A program made the position numbers and the translations under genes. The notes below the pieces were generated by a model, which was given only the letters and a program-made list of their open reading frames with translations, had not been told where the DNA came from and searched no databases. Shown here piece after piece: positions 1 to 8,495 of a DNA stretch of 49,274 nucleotides. Source of the DNA: Pseudomonadota bacterium (GTDB lineage Bacteria > Pseudomonadota > Alphaproteobacteria > Sphingomonadales > Sphingomonadaceae); contig JAEWBB010000023.1 of NCBI GenBank assembly GCA_023391375.1, positions 1-49,274 of the forward strand, in the 5' to 3' direction. The stretch's first letter is position 1, and every line of letters begins with the position of its first letter.

Positions 1-472
1 CGCGGGTGACGTTGACGCTCTCGCCGTCCACCTCGACCTTCGAGGCGAAGGTGCCCTGCGCCCAGCCGAGCAGAGCGGCGAGCATCTGGCCGGTCTGGTT
101 GGAATCGTCGTCGATTGCCTGCTTGCCGAGGATCACCATCTGCGGCTGCTCTTCCTCGGCCACCTTCTGGAGGATCTTGGCGACGGCGAGCGGCTCGACC
201 TCGGCGTCGGTCTGGACCAGGATCGCGCGATCCGCGCCCATGGCGAGGGCGGTGCGGAGCGTCTCCTGCGCCTTGGCCGGGCCGATCGAGACCGCGACGA
301 TCTCGGTCGCGACGCCCTTTTCCTTCAGGCGGATGGCTTCCTCGACGGCGATCTCGTCGAACGGGTTCATGCTCATCTTAACATTGGCGAGATCGATGCC
401 CGAGCCGTCGGCCTTGACCCGCGGCTTGACGTTGAAATCGATCACGCGCTTGACCGGCACCAGCAGTTTCAT
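1..472 (-). CDS. etfB: Electron transfer flavoprotein beta subunit, C-terminal part outside window
   Basis: EtfB pairs with EtfA to form the FAD-carrying flavoprotein that takes electrons from acyl-CoA and other dehydrogenases and passes them to ETF:ubiquinone oxidoreductase. The first 157 residues are visible of about 250 usual for the family; the rest runs off the left edge. The N-terminus (MKLLVPVKRVID), the NPFDE segment near residues 37-40 and the ILGKQAIDDD nucleotide-binding segment near 114-123 are typical of EtfB. The ATG is preceded by AAGGA at good spacing. The gene lies 51 bases downstream of sucC on the same strand and is probably cotranscribed with it; etfA would be expected next, outside the window. 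Confidence 0.95.
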   Translation of the reverse strand, partial: MKLLVPVKRVIDFNVKPRVKADGSGIDLANVKMSMNPFDEIAVEEAIRLKEKGVATEIVAVSIGPAKAQETLRTALAMGADRAILVQTDAEVEPLAVAKILQKVAEEEQPQMVILGKQAIDDDSNQTGQMLAALLGWAQGTFASKVEVDGESVNVTR

Positions 473-496
473 GCTCGTTCCTTCTTGCAGTCTCTG

Positions 497-516
497 GCCC
501 CGGCCGAGGCCGGGGC
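497..516. other. GC-rich perfect hairpin between sucC and etfB
   Basis: A 9-bp perfect inverted repeat (GCCCCGGCC / GGCCGGGGC) separated by two bases. It has no T-run on either side, so it does not look like an intrinsic terminator. It could stabilise the upstream message or reduce read-through into etfB. Confidence 0.5.
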
Positions 517-523
517 GATGGGA

Positions 524-1723
<1,200 letters not shown>

Positions 1724-1759
1724 GAGGTGTGAGTCCCGGTTGGTGTCGGTTTCGCGCGC

Positions 1760-1788
1760 CCTTAAGCATGACTCAGGCCTTATGCCAA
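1760..1788 (-). promoter_or_regulatory. Candidate sigma70-type promoter for sucC
   Basis: On the minus strand TTGGCA (1783-1788) and TTAAGG (1760-1765) are separated by 17 bases and lie upstream of sucC in the sucC/dinB divergent gap. The match is moderate and purely positional. Confidence 0.3.
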
Positions 1789-1805
1789 GGTAGCGAGGGT
1801 TCGCC

Positions 1806-2882
1806 GTGCCCGAGTCCGTCCCCCGCAAGATCATCCACGTCGACATGGACGCCTTCTATGCGTCGGTCGAACAGCGCGACGATCCCGCGCTGAAGGGCAA
1901 GCCGGTGGCCGTCGGTGGCGGCCACCGCGGAGTCGTGGCGGCGGCGAGTTACGAGGCGCGCCAATTCGGCATTCGCTCCGCCATGCCGTCGGTGACGGCG
2001 AAGCGCCGCTGCTCCGAGCTGGTGTTCGTGAAGCCCCGGTTCGACGTCTACAAGGCGGTGTCGGCGCAGATTCGCGCGATTTTCGAGGATTATACCGACC
2101 TCATCCAGCCACTCAGCCTCGACGAGGCCTATCTCGATGTCACGGAAGACCGGAAGGGCCTGGGCAGCGCGAAGGCCATCGCCGAGGACATCCGCCGCCG
2201 AATTCGCGAGGAGACCGGCCTCACCGCCTCGGCCGGCGTCAGCTACTGCAAGTTCATCGCCAAGCTGGCGAGCGACCAGAACAAGCCCGACGGCCTGTGC
2301 GTCATCCCGCCGGGCAAGGGCGCGGCGTTCGTCGCCACCCTGCCGGTCAAGCGTTTCCACGGCGTCGGGCCGGTCACCGCCGCCAAGATGGAGCGGCTCG
2401 GCATCCTCACCGGCGCCGACCTCGCCTCCTGGCCGATCGAGCAGCTGAAAGCGCATTTCGGCAGCAGCGCCGACTGGTATTTCCGCATCGCCCGCGGGAT
2501 CGACGATCGGCCGGTGCGGACCGGCGAAGGCTACAAGTCGGTCAGCGCCGAACGCACGTTCGACGTCGATTACCGCGAAGAAGAGGATTTGCGGCGTGAG
2601 GTGACCCGCGTCGCGGGACTTGCCTGGACCCGCATTGATCGGGCCGGCGTCACTGGCCGCACGGTGACGCTGAAGGTCAAGTTCGCGGATTTCCAGCTGA
2701 TCACCCGGTCGAAGAGTTTTCCCAGTCCGATCAATGGCCTGGAGACGTTCGAAGCGGCAGGACAGGCGCTATTGGGCCAATTGCTGCCGGTGCCCAAGGG
2801 AATCCGGCTGCTCGGGCTCGGCCTACATTCGATCGTCGACCCCGAAATCGAGGGGCCACAGCAGCTGGGACTCGAATTCTAG
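1806..2882 (+). CDS. dinB: DNA polymerase IV (Y-family translesion polymerase)
   Basis: Y-family polymerase that copies past damaged bases. The 358-aa protein has the catalytic HVDMDAFYASVE segment (Asp13, with Phe17 as probable steric-gate neighbour) and SLDEAYLD with Asp106 and Glu107. Finger, thumb and little-finger regions follow at normal length. The C-terminus ends QQLGLEF, which resembles a beta-clamp binding motif. The start is GTG with a weak GAGGG upstream; it gives the expected N-terminus. The gene is divergent from sucC. I could not find an alphaproteobacterial LexA box (GTTC-N7-GTTC) in the 82-base gap, so SOS control is not supported here. Confidence 0.95.
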   Translation: MPESVPRKIIHVDMDAFYASVEQRDDPALKGKPVAVGGGHRGVVAAASYEARQFGIRSAMPSVTAKRRCSELVFVKPRFDVYKAVSAQIRAIFEDYTDLIQPLSLDEAYLDVTEDRKGLGSAKAIAEDIRRRIREETGLTASAGVSYCKFIAKLASDQNKPDGLCVIPPGKGAAFVATLPVKRFHGVGPVTAAKMERLGILTGADLASWPIEQLKAHFGSSADWYFRIARGIDDRPVRTGEGYKSVSAERTFDVDYREEEDLRREVTRVAGLAWTRIDRAGVTGRTVTLKVKFADFQLITRSKSFPSPINGLETFEAAGQALLGQLLPVPKGIRLLGLGLHSIVDPEIEGPQQLGLEF

Positions 2883-2896
2883 AAACTTTTCTGTTA

Positions 2897-2902
2897 TATA
2901 AT
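2897..2902 (+). promoter_or_regulatory. Perfect TATAAT -10 element, candidate carD promoter
   Basis: TATAAT lies 15 bases after the dinB stop and about 155 bases before carD. No good -35 hexamer is found 16-18 bases upstream. An intact -10 with a poor -35 would fit a CarD-dependent promoter and autoregulation, but that is inference. Confidence 0.35.
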
Positions 2903-2974
2903 CGCGCGTCCGGTCACTGCTTCCCGTAGCGGCCGCTTCTAGCAGGAACGATCACCACAGGCTTGAAAGACCGT

Positions 2975-3016
2975 GACCGGGGGGTCGCCGTTTGGGGGGC
3001 GATACGGTGAGTATCG
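2975..3016 (+). other. Structured leader upstream of carD: inverted repeats and two G6 runs
   Basis: The leader holds GACC-GGGG-GGTC (2975-2986), two runs of six G (2979-2984 and 2994-2999) and a perfect CGATAC-N5-GTATCG hairpin (3000-3016). It ends about 40 bases before the chosen carD start. No ORF is supported in 2883-3057. Confidence 0.4.
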
Positions 3017-3057
3017 GTCGGCAAAGCCACGCGTGATCAGAAATGAAAGGTGACAGA

Positions 3058-3603
3058 ATGGCGGCCAAGGCCTTCAGCTTCGATGTCGGTGATTACGTGG
3101 TGTACCCCAAGCATGGTGTCGGCCGGGTGGTCGAACTGCAAAACACGACGATCGCCGGTACCAGTCTCGACCTCTACGTCCTGCGTTTCGAAAAAGAGAA
3201 AATGACCCTTCGCGTGCCAGTCGCCAAGGCGGACTCGGTCGGCATGCGCAAGCTGTCGAGCGACAAGGCGATGAAGGACGCCCTCGACACGCTGAAGGGC
3301 AAGCCGAAGGTCAAGCGCACCATGTGGTCGCGCCGCGCCCAGGAATATGAAGCGAAGATCAACTCGGGTGAGCTCACGCTGATCGCCGAGGTTGTCCGCG
3401 ACCTGTTCCGCCCGGACGACGCGCCGGAGCAGAGCTATTCGGAACGCCAGATCTTCGAGGCCGCCTCGTCGCGCCTGGCGCGAGAGCTCGGCGCCATGGA
3501 GCAGACCGACGAGAAGGCCGCGCTGGCCAAGATCCTCGACGTGCTGAACAAGGCCGCGGTGATCCACCACAAGTCGAAGGAAGCCGCCAACGCGGACGCC
3601 TGA
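3058..3603 (+). CDS. carD: CarD/CdnL-family transcriptional regulator
   Basis: CarD-family proteins bind the RNA polymerase beta subunit and stabilise the open promoter complex, notably at rRNA and growth genes. The 181-aa product has the RNAP-interacting Tudor-like N-terminus (FDVGDYVVYPKHGVGRVV, early residues) followed by a helical C-terminal domain with the conserved TMWSRRAQEYEAKI segment. An ATG 15 bases upstream (3043) lacks a ribosome site, whereas AAAGG sits 7-8 bases before 3058, so I chose the latter. The gene stands alone between dinB and a strong terminator. Confidence 0.95.
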   Translation: MAAKAFSFDVGDYVVYPKHGVGRVVELQNTTIAGTSLDLYVLRFEKEKMTLRVPVAKADSVGMRKLSSDKAMKDALDTLKGKPKVKRTMWSRRAQEYEAKINSGELTLIAEVVRDLFRPDDAPEQSYSERQIFEAASSRLARELGAMEQTDEKAALAKILDVLNKAAVIHHKSKEAANADA

Positions 3604-3620
3604 GACCGCCGTTGGTCGAA

Positions 3621-3655
3621 AAAGAGGGCGCCCTTCACCGGGCGCCCTTTCCTTT
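3621..3655 (+). terminator. Intrinsic terminator after carD
   Basis: A 9-bp perfect stem (AGGGCGCCC, 3625-3633, with GGGCGCCCT, 3640-3648) and a six-base loop are followed by a T-rich tract. An A-run precedes the stem. Confidence 0.9.
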
Positions 3656-3667
3656 GCGCGAGTCCCG

Positions 3668-3689
3668 CTGTATTAATTCAACAATACAG
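3668..3689 (+). promoter_or_regulatory. Palindromic operator candidate upstream of DUF2807 gene
   Basis: CTGTATT-N8-AATACAG is a perfect 7-bp inverted repeat in an AT-rich island, ending 14 bases before the start codon and just upstream of a GGGAG ribosome site. Its size and position suit a dimeric repressor, for example of the GntR type, but the binding protein cannot be told from the sequence. Confidence 0.55.
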
Positions 3690-3703
3690 TGGGAGATTGA
3701 GTC

Positions 3704-4438
3704 ATGAAGGCTGTTCGTTTCGCTACCCTTGCGGCCGTCGCGCTGGCGCTCGCTGCCTGCCATTTCGGCGGTAACGCCGAGACCGTAGACGCCGGTGCCC
3801 ACGCCGAGCGGGACATCGCGATCGGCGCCTATCAGCGCGTCGCGGTCAGCGGCCCCTACGACGTCGAGGTCAAGGCCGACGGCCAGCCGGGGATCCACGT
3901 CACCGGCGGCGAGAATTTGATCAACGAAAGCGAGTTCGTGGTCGAAAACGGCGTCCTCAAGATCCGCACCAAGAAGAAGAACATCAAGTGGCGCTGGAAC
4001 AATGACAGCGACAAGGTGCGCGTGACCGTCACCGGCGGCGGCGGCATCCTGGGCGCGTCGATCGCGGGCTCGGGCGACGTGTCGGTCGAGCGCGTGAAGT
4101 CGAGCGCATTCAGCGGCGAAGTGTCGGGATCGGGCAACCTCAAGGTGCCCTCGCTTGACACCGGCGCGGCCAGCTTCTCGATCGCCGGTTCGGGCGACAT
4201 CAGCACCGCTGGCAAGGCCCAGTCGGTCAACATGAACATCGCCGGCTCGGGCGACATCGACGGCGGCGGGCTGGTCGCGACGGATGGCGAGCTCAGCATC
4301 GCCGGTTCGGGCAACATCAGCGCGCACCTGACGGGTGCGGCCAAGGTCAACGTGATGGGCTCGGGCGACGTCAGCGTGACGGGCGGGGCAAAGTGCCAGA
4401 TCAACAAGGCCGGCTCGGGCAACGTCAGCTGCTCTTAA
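3704..4438 (+). CDS. Lipoprotein with DUF2807 (head-GIN) repeats
   Basis: A 244-aa exported protein with a lipoprotein signal: hydrophobic stretch and lipobox LALAAC with Cys19. The mature part is a DUF2807-type beta-helical repeat domain; GSGD/GSGN turns recur about every 20 residues (for example IAGSGDV, VSGSGNL, IAGSGDI). The family is annotated as putative adhesin or envelope-stress related, without a firm function. A palindrome covers the promoter region, and a paralogue follows 34 bases downstream. The TAA stop is followed by a terminator that overlaps the paralogue's start. Cell-surface or periplasmic location is inferred from the lipobox. Confidence 0.85.
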   Translation: MKAVRFATLAAVALALAACHFGGNAETVDAGAHAERDIAIGAYQRVAVSGPYDVEVKADGQPGIHVTGGENLINESEFVVENGVLKIRTKKKNIKWRWNNDSDKVRVTVTGGGGILGASIAGSGDVSVERVKSSAFSGEVSGSGNLKVPSLDTGAASFSIAGSGDISTAGKAQSVNMNIAGSGDIDGGGLVATDGELSIAGSGNISAHLTGAAKVNVMGSGDVSVTGGAKCQINKAGSGNVSCS

Positions 4439-4457
4439 GCAAATCCTAACCACGTTC

Positions 4458-4495
4458 GGCGAGGGTGGCGTCATGCGCGCCGCCCTCGCCTTTTT
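4458..4495 (+). terminator. Intrinsic terminator containing the next gene's ribosome site and start codon
   Basis: A 13-bp stem (4458-4470 with 4478-4490, a single G-U pair) and a 7-base loop are followed by TTTTT (4491-4495). The GAGGG ribosome site of the second DUF2807 gene is in the left arm and its ATG (4473-4475) is in the loop. Confidence 0.85.
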
Positions 4496-5159
4496 CCTGC
4501 TCGCCGCCACCGCCGTCCCGGCGCACGCGGCCACCCGCAACTATTCGGTGAGCAGCTTCACCAGCATAAGGGTCGATGGCCCTTACGACGTGAAGCTGAC
4601 GACTGGCGTGGCGCCCTACGCCCGCGCGGTCGGTGACTGGAGCGCGATCGACAAGGTCTCGCTGTCGGTCGAAGGCCAGACCTTGGTCATCCGCCCGCCC
4701 GCGGGTGAGCCGCTGAAGGCGACCGGCGGAACCATCCGCATCGAAGTCGGGACCGCCGACCTGGCCAAGGCCGCGCTTAACGGGTCGGGCCGGCTGGCGA
4801 TCGACAAGGTCCGCGGCCTGAAGTTCGACCTGACGGTCGCCGGTGCCGGCACGGTGGATATCGCAGGGATGGACGTCGACCAGTTGACGGTGGGCCTGAT
4901 CGGCGTCGCCGGCAGCCGGCTCGGCGGCAAGGCCAAGTCGGTTCGCGCGATCGTCCGCGGGACCAGCACGCTCGACGCCTCGGGTTTGCAGACGAACAAT
5001 ATGAAACTCGGCGCGGAAGGCGCCGCCGTCGCGCGGCTCAACGTCCGCGACACGCTCGACCTGCAGGCCGCCGGCCCCGCCACCATTGCCGTTGATGGCA
5101 GTCCCGCCTGCACCGTCAAGATCCAGGGCGCCGCCTCGGTCAGCGGCTGCAAGGACTAG
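4473..5159 (+). CDS. Secreted DUF2807 (head-GIN) protein, paralogue of the preceding gene
   Basis: A 228-aa protein with a Sec signal peptide (MRAALAFFLLAATAVPAHA, cleavage after AHA) and no lipobox, so it is probably periplasmic or surface-exposed. The mature part begins with the DUF2807 opening (FTSIRVDGPYDVKL), matched in the upstream paralogue by YQRVAVSGPYDVEV, and continues as a beta-repeat domain with less regular turns than the paralogue. Two cysteines near the C-terminus could form a disulfide. GAGGG lies 7 bases before the ATG, but ribosome site and start codon fall inside an intrinsic terminator hairpin. The stop shares CTAG with the convergent DUF1489 gene. Confidence 0.82.
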   Translation: MRAALAFFLLAATAVPAHAATRNYSVSSFTSIRVDGPYDVKLTTGVAPYARAVGDWSAIDKVSLSVEGQTLVIRPPAGEPLKATGGTIRIEVGTADLAKAALNGSGRLAIDKVRGLKFDLTVAGAGTVDIAGMDVDQLTVGLIGVAGSRLGGKAKSVRAIVRGTSTLDASGLQTNNMKLGAEGAAVARLNVRDTLDLQAAGPATIAVDGSPACTVKIQGAASVSGCKD

Positions 5160-5560
5160 ACCAGCTTCAGCGCCGCCAGCTTGCCGTAGAGCGAAGGGGG
5201 CAGGTCGGCCATGCCGCTGCCGTCATCCTCTCCGCCGGGCGCCTCTTCGTCCTCCAGATAGCGCCAACCCTGGTGTGCGCGCTTCGGCTTGGGCGGCACG
5301 GCGACCAGTTTTTCCGAACAGACGATGTCGATCCTGCCGTCCGAGCGGTCGTCGAACCGTAGGATTTCCTGCCGCGCGACGATCCGGTGCTTGACGATCC
5401 AGTGCAGCGAGCCGCCGACCAGCTCGGCCATCCGCTTGGGGCGCATGCGCGTCGGCACCCGCACCTCGCCCTCCTGCGTCACCCGCCGCGCGATGCGATT
5501 GGTCAGTGCCTCGACGCTGGCGCAGCCAACGGCGACCTTGGTGAGATGGAGGGTGGGCAC
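5156..5560 (-). CDS. DUF1489 family protein
   Basis: A protein of about 134 aa recognised by the opening PTLHLTKVAVGCASVEAL, the RTRMRPKRMAEL-like segment (TRMRPKRMAEL) and the HWIVKHRIVARQEIL segment, typical of alphaproteobacterial DUF1489. The function of the family is unknown. I chose GTG at 5560 because family members begin just before the LHL motif; a TTG at 5596, 4 bases after the mgtE stop, would add 12 residues and cannot be excluded. Neither start has a clear ribosome site. The gene follows mgtE on the same strand, probably as one transcript. Confidence 0.8.
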   Translation of the reverse strand: MPTLHLTKVAVGCASVEALTNRIARRVTQEGEVRVPTRMRPKRMAELVGGSLHWIVKHRIVARQEILRFDDRSDGRIDIVCSEKLVAVPPKPKRAHQGWRYLEDEEAPGGEDDGSGMADLPPSLYGKLAALKLV

Positions 5561-5600
5561 GCCCGCGCATTTGCGGGCGCGCTCGCCTGATTTCAAGCGC

Positions 5601-7016
5601 TTAGCTCGTCAGGCCCGCAGCCGTGGCGAGGCCGAGGAAGGCAAGGAAACCGATCGAATCGGTCACCATGGTAACGAAGATGCTCGACGCCACGGCCGGG
5701 TCGGCGCCGGCCTGCTCGAGACTCAGCGGCACCAGTACGCCGGCGAGACCGGCGATCAGGATGTTGAACATCATTGCCGCGGCGATCACCCCGCCCAGCT
5801 CCCAATTGCCCAGCACGATGGTCACACCGATGCCGATCAGCACGGCGATGGTCAGTCCGTTCATCAGCGCGACGCGCATCTCGCGCCCGACCGCGCGCCA
5901 GCGGTTGGAGCCGGTCAGCTGGTTGGTGGCGATGGCGCGCACCGTCACCGCCAGCGTCTGGGTGCCGGCGTTGCCGCCGACGCCGGCGACGATCGGCATC
6001 AGCACCGCGAGGATGGCGAAGCGTTCGATCGAATGTTCGAAGAAGCGGATGACGGTGGCCGCGACGAGCGCGGTCATCAGGTTGGCCGCCAGCCAGCGCA
6101 CCCGCCCCTTGTAGGTGTCGAGGATCGGCTCGTTGATGTCGCCCTCGCCCGCGCCGGACAGCAGCAGGGCGTCCTCGCCCGCTTCTTCCTGGATGATGTG
6201 GACGATGTCGTCGACCGTGATCATCCCGACCAGCCGGCCCGACGCGTCGACCACCGCGGCCGAGATCAGCGCGTATTTCTGGAACTTGAGCGCCACCTCT
6301 TCCTGGTCGAGGTCGACCGGGATCAGCGTCTGCTCGTCCATCATGATGGTGCTGACCGGCGTACCGCGCGGGCTCCGCAGGATGGCCGACAGGCGGCAGG
6401 TGCCGATCGGGTGATGGTCGGGCGACACGACGAACACTTCCCAGAAGTCGTCCGCCATTTCCTCGTCGGAGCGCAGGTAATCGATCACCTGCCCGACGCT
6501 CCAATGCTCCGGCACCGCGATCAGGTCGCGCTGCATCAGGCGGCCGGCGGATTCCTCCGGGTAGGTCAGGCCCTCTTCGACCGCGGCGCGGTCGTCGGGC
6601 TCCATCTTTTCGAGCACCGCCGCCTGTTCGTCGGCGTCGAGGTCCTCGAGCAGCGCGATGGCGTCGTCGGTGTCGAGCTCCCCCGCCAGCTCGGCCAGCT
6701 TGGCCGGCTCCATTTCCTCGACCAGCGCTTCGCGGACGTGTTCGTTGAGCTCGGCGTAGACCTCGGCGTCGACGATCTCGGCCAGCGCCGCGACCAGCCC
6801 TTCGCGCTCGTCGGCGCGGGCCAGTTCGATCAGGTCGGCGACGTCGGCCGGGTGGAGCGGTTCGACCAGCCGGCGCGCGGCTTCGTTGTCGCCATCGTGG
6901 ACGGCGTCGAGCACCGTATCGACGAAATCGGGCCGCAGCCGGTCCTCCGCGTCGTGGACCGAATCGGCAAAATCGGGCGCAGGATGAAGGGTGGCGAGGT
7001 CGTCGCGCTGGCTCAT
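5601..7016 (-). CDS. mgtE: MgtE-type magnesium transporter
   Basis: MgtE is a dimeric Mg2+ channel whose cytosolic part closes the pore when Mg2+ is high. The 471-aa protein has the acidic N domain of helical repeats (roughly residues 30-150), two CBS domains (about 155-280, including the TPVSTIMMDEQTLIPVD and LVGMITVDDIV segments), a plug helix and five membrane helices near the C-terminus with the GVGGNAGTQTLAV pore segment. The ATG at 7016 has GGAGAGGGA upstream; an in-frame GTG 18 bases earlier overlaps that site and is less likely. It is divergent from the cyclophilin gene. Confidence 0.95.
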   Translation of the reverse strand: MSQRDDLATLHPAPDFADSVHDAEDRLRPDFVDTVLDAVHDGDNEAARRLVEPLHPADVADLIELARADEREGLVAALAEIVDAEVYAELNEHVREALVEEMEPAKLAELAGELDTDDAIALLEDLDADEQAAVLEKMEPDDRAAVEEGLTYPEESAGRLMQRDLIAVPEHWSVGQVIDYLRSDEEMADDFWEVFVVSPDHHPIGTCRLSAILRSPRGTPVSTIMMDEQTLIPVDLDQEEVALKFQKYALISAAVVDASGRLVGMITVDDIVHIIQEEAGEDALLLSGAGEGDINEPILDTYKGRVRWLAANLMTALVAATVIRFFEHSIERFAILAVLMPIVAGVGGNAGTQTLAVTVRAIATNQLTGSNRWRAVGREMRVALMNGLTIAVLIGIGVTIVLGNWELGGVIAAAMMFNILIAGLAGVLVPLSLEQAGADPAVASSIFVTMVTDSIGFLAFLGLATAAGLTS

Positions 7017-7135
7017 CGCTTCCCTCTCCTGCACGCCTTCCGGACGGCCCTCCTATGCCGAGGCAAAAGCTGGCGCAACCGTCATGCAGCGCCTACATGG
7101 CCGCCAACCCGACTTCCCATCCAAAGGATATTTTC

Positions 7136-7585
7136 ATGGCCGATACGCTGACCTTCACCCTCTCGACCGGCGGCGACGTCGTGATCAAGCTGCGCCCCGA
7201 CCTGGCGCCCGGCCATGTCGAGCGGATCACCGGCCTCGCGAAGGACGGCTTCTACGACGGCGTCGTCTTTCACCGCGTCATTCCCGGTTTCATGGCGCAG
7301 GGCGGCGATCCGACCGGTACCGGCACCGGCGGCAGCAAGCTGCCCGACCTCAAGGCCGAGTTCTCGAACGAACCGCACGTCCGCGGCACCTGCTCGATGG
7401 CCCGCACGATGAACCCGAACAGTGCCAACTCGCAGTTCTTCATCTGCTTCGACGACGCGCGCTTCCTCGACAAGCAGTACACCGTCTGGGGCCAGGTCGA
7501 GAGCGGCATGGAATATGTCGACGCGCTGCCGGTCGGCGAGCCGGTGCCCAACCCGGGCAAGATCCTCAAGGCGACCGTCGCCTAA
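7136..7585 (+). CDS. Cyclophilin-type peptidyl-prolyl cis-trans isomerase
   Basis: A 149-aa cytosolic cyclophilin that isomerises Xaa-Pro bonds. The core motifs are present: FHRVIPGFMAQGGD with the catalytic Arg, and NSANSQFFICF. The frame is open further upstream, but the ATG at 7136 has AAAGGA at 7-8 bases and gives the usual short cytosolic form; no signal peptide is seen. The stop is one base before the start of the next gene, a short-chain dehydrogenase, so the two are translationally close. Confidence 0.95.
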   Translation: MADTLTFTLSTGGDVVIKLRPDLAPGHVERITGLAKDGFYDGVVFHRVIPGFMAQGGDPTGTGTGGSKLPDLKAEFSNEPHVRGTCSMARTMNPNSANSQFFICFDDARFLDKQYTVWGQVESGMEYVDALPVGEPVPNPGKILKATVA

Positions 7586-7586
7586 C

Positions 7587-8375
7587 ATGGCGAAGCGGGC
7601 GGCCCCCAAGGGCAAGGCGCTGGCGCCGGTGACCGTCATCACCGGCGCGTCCGCCGGCCTGGGGGTCGACTTCGCCAGACTACTCAGTGCGCGCGGCGAC
7701 CGGCTGGTGCTGGTCGCCCGCCGCAAGGACCGGCTCGAAACGCTCGCCCGTGAGCTGGGCAATGCCCGCGCCGTGGCGCTCGACCTGTCCGAACCCAGCG
7801 CCGCCGCCAAACTGGTCGCCGACCTCGCCAATAACGGCGAGACCTGCGCCACCCTTATCAACAATGCCGGATTCGGCCTGTGGGGCAAGTTCCTCGCCGT
7901 CGACGGCGCGCAGCAGCGGCAGATGATCGACCTCAACTGCGGCGCGTTGGTCGACCTCGCCTATGCCTTCGCCGGCCCGATGGTCGAGCGCGGCGAAGGG
8001 GCCATTCTCAACGTCGCCTCCACCGCCGCCTTCCAGCCCGGCCCGGGCATGGCGACCTATTTCGCGTCGAAGGCTTTCGTACTGAGCTTCACCGAGGCGC
8101 TGCACGAGGAGCTGAAGGCCAAGGGCGTGCGCGTCAGCGCGCTGTGCCCGGGTCCGACCGCCACCGAATTCGGCGCGGTCGCCGGGTTCCACAGCGACGG
8201 CGTGATCGACAAGCTGGCAGCGAAAAGCGATGAAGTCGTCGCCTTTGGCCTCAAGGCGCTCGACAAGAACCGCGCGGTGGCCATTCCGGGCCTGATCAAC
8301 AAGGTCGGCGCGCAGGGCCACCGGTTCATGCCGCGCGGCCTGCTGCGCAAGGTCACCGCGCTGGTCAAGGACTGA
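7587..8375 (+). CDS. Short-chain dehydrogenase/reductase (SDR)
   Basis: A 262-aa classical SDR using NAD(P)H; the substrate is unknown. The cofactor motif TGASAGLG is at residues 19-26, NNAG at 92-95, the catalytic Ser at 145 and YFASK (Tyr158, Lys162) complete the active site. The C-terminal part with LCPGPTATEF is typical of the DltE/YqjQ-like SDR group. It starts one base after the cyclophilin stop, so the two form an operon; there is no obvious functional link. Confidence 0.9.
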   Translation: MAKRAAPKGKALAPVTVITGASAGLGVDFARLLSARGDRLVLVARRKDRLETLARELGNARAVALDLSEPSAAAKLVADLANNGETCATLINNAGFGLWGKFLAVDGAQQRQMIDLNCGALVDLAYAFAGPMVERGEGAILNVASTAAFQPGPGMATYFASKAFVLSFTEALHEELKAKGVRVSALCPGPTATEFGAVAGFHSDGVIDKLAAKSDEVVAFGLKALDKNRAVAIPGLINKVGAQGHRFMPRGLLRKVTALVKD

Positions 8376-8403
8376 CGCCCCCTTTTCGTTTCGGCGACGC
8401 TCC

Positions 8404-8426
8404 CCAAATTGACCCCGCCAAATTGA
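8404..8426 (+). repeat. Short direct repeat upstream of the CDC48-like gene
   Basis: CCAAATTGA occurs at 8404-8412 and 8418-8426, a 14-base period, in the 120-base gap before the AAA ATPase gene. It may be a pair of regulator half-sites; no clear -35/-10 pair accompanies it. Confidence 0.35.
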
Positions 8427-8495
8427 ACCGGAAAGCCCCGCAGCCGTTCCTTGGGCGCACGTGGGGCGAGTTTCCTGACATTGAGCGGAGCGAGA

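Noticed and set aside
1724..1805. LexA/SOS box in front of dinB
   Set aside because: No GTTC-N7-GTTC or close variant is seen in the gap.
3043..3057. Alternative carD start five codons upstream
   Set aside because: No ribosome site precedes it, while AAAGG is well placed for the ATG at 3058.
5289..7151. Plus-strand open frame of 620 codons opposite mgtE
   Set aside because: Composition is that of a shadow frame (His, Asp, Arg and Gln in excess); MgtE motifs are on the minus strand.
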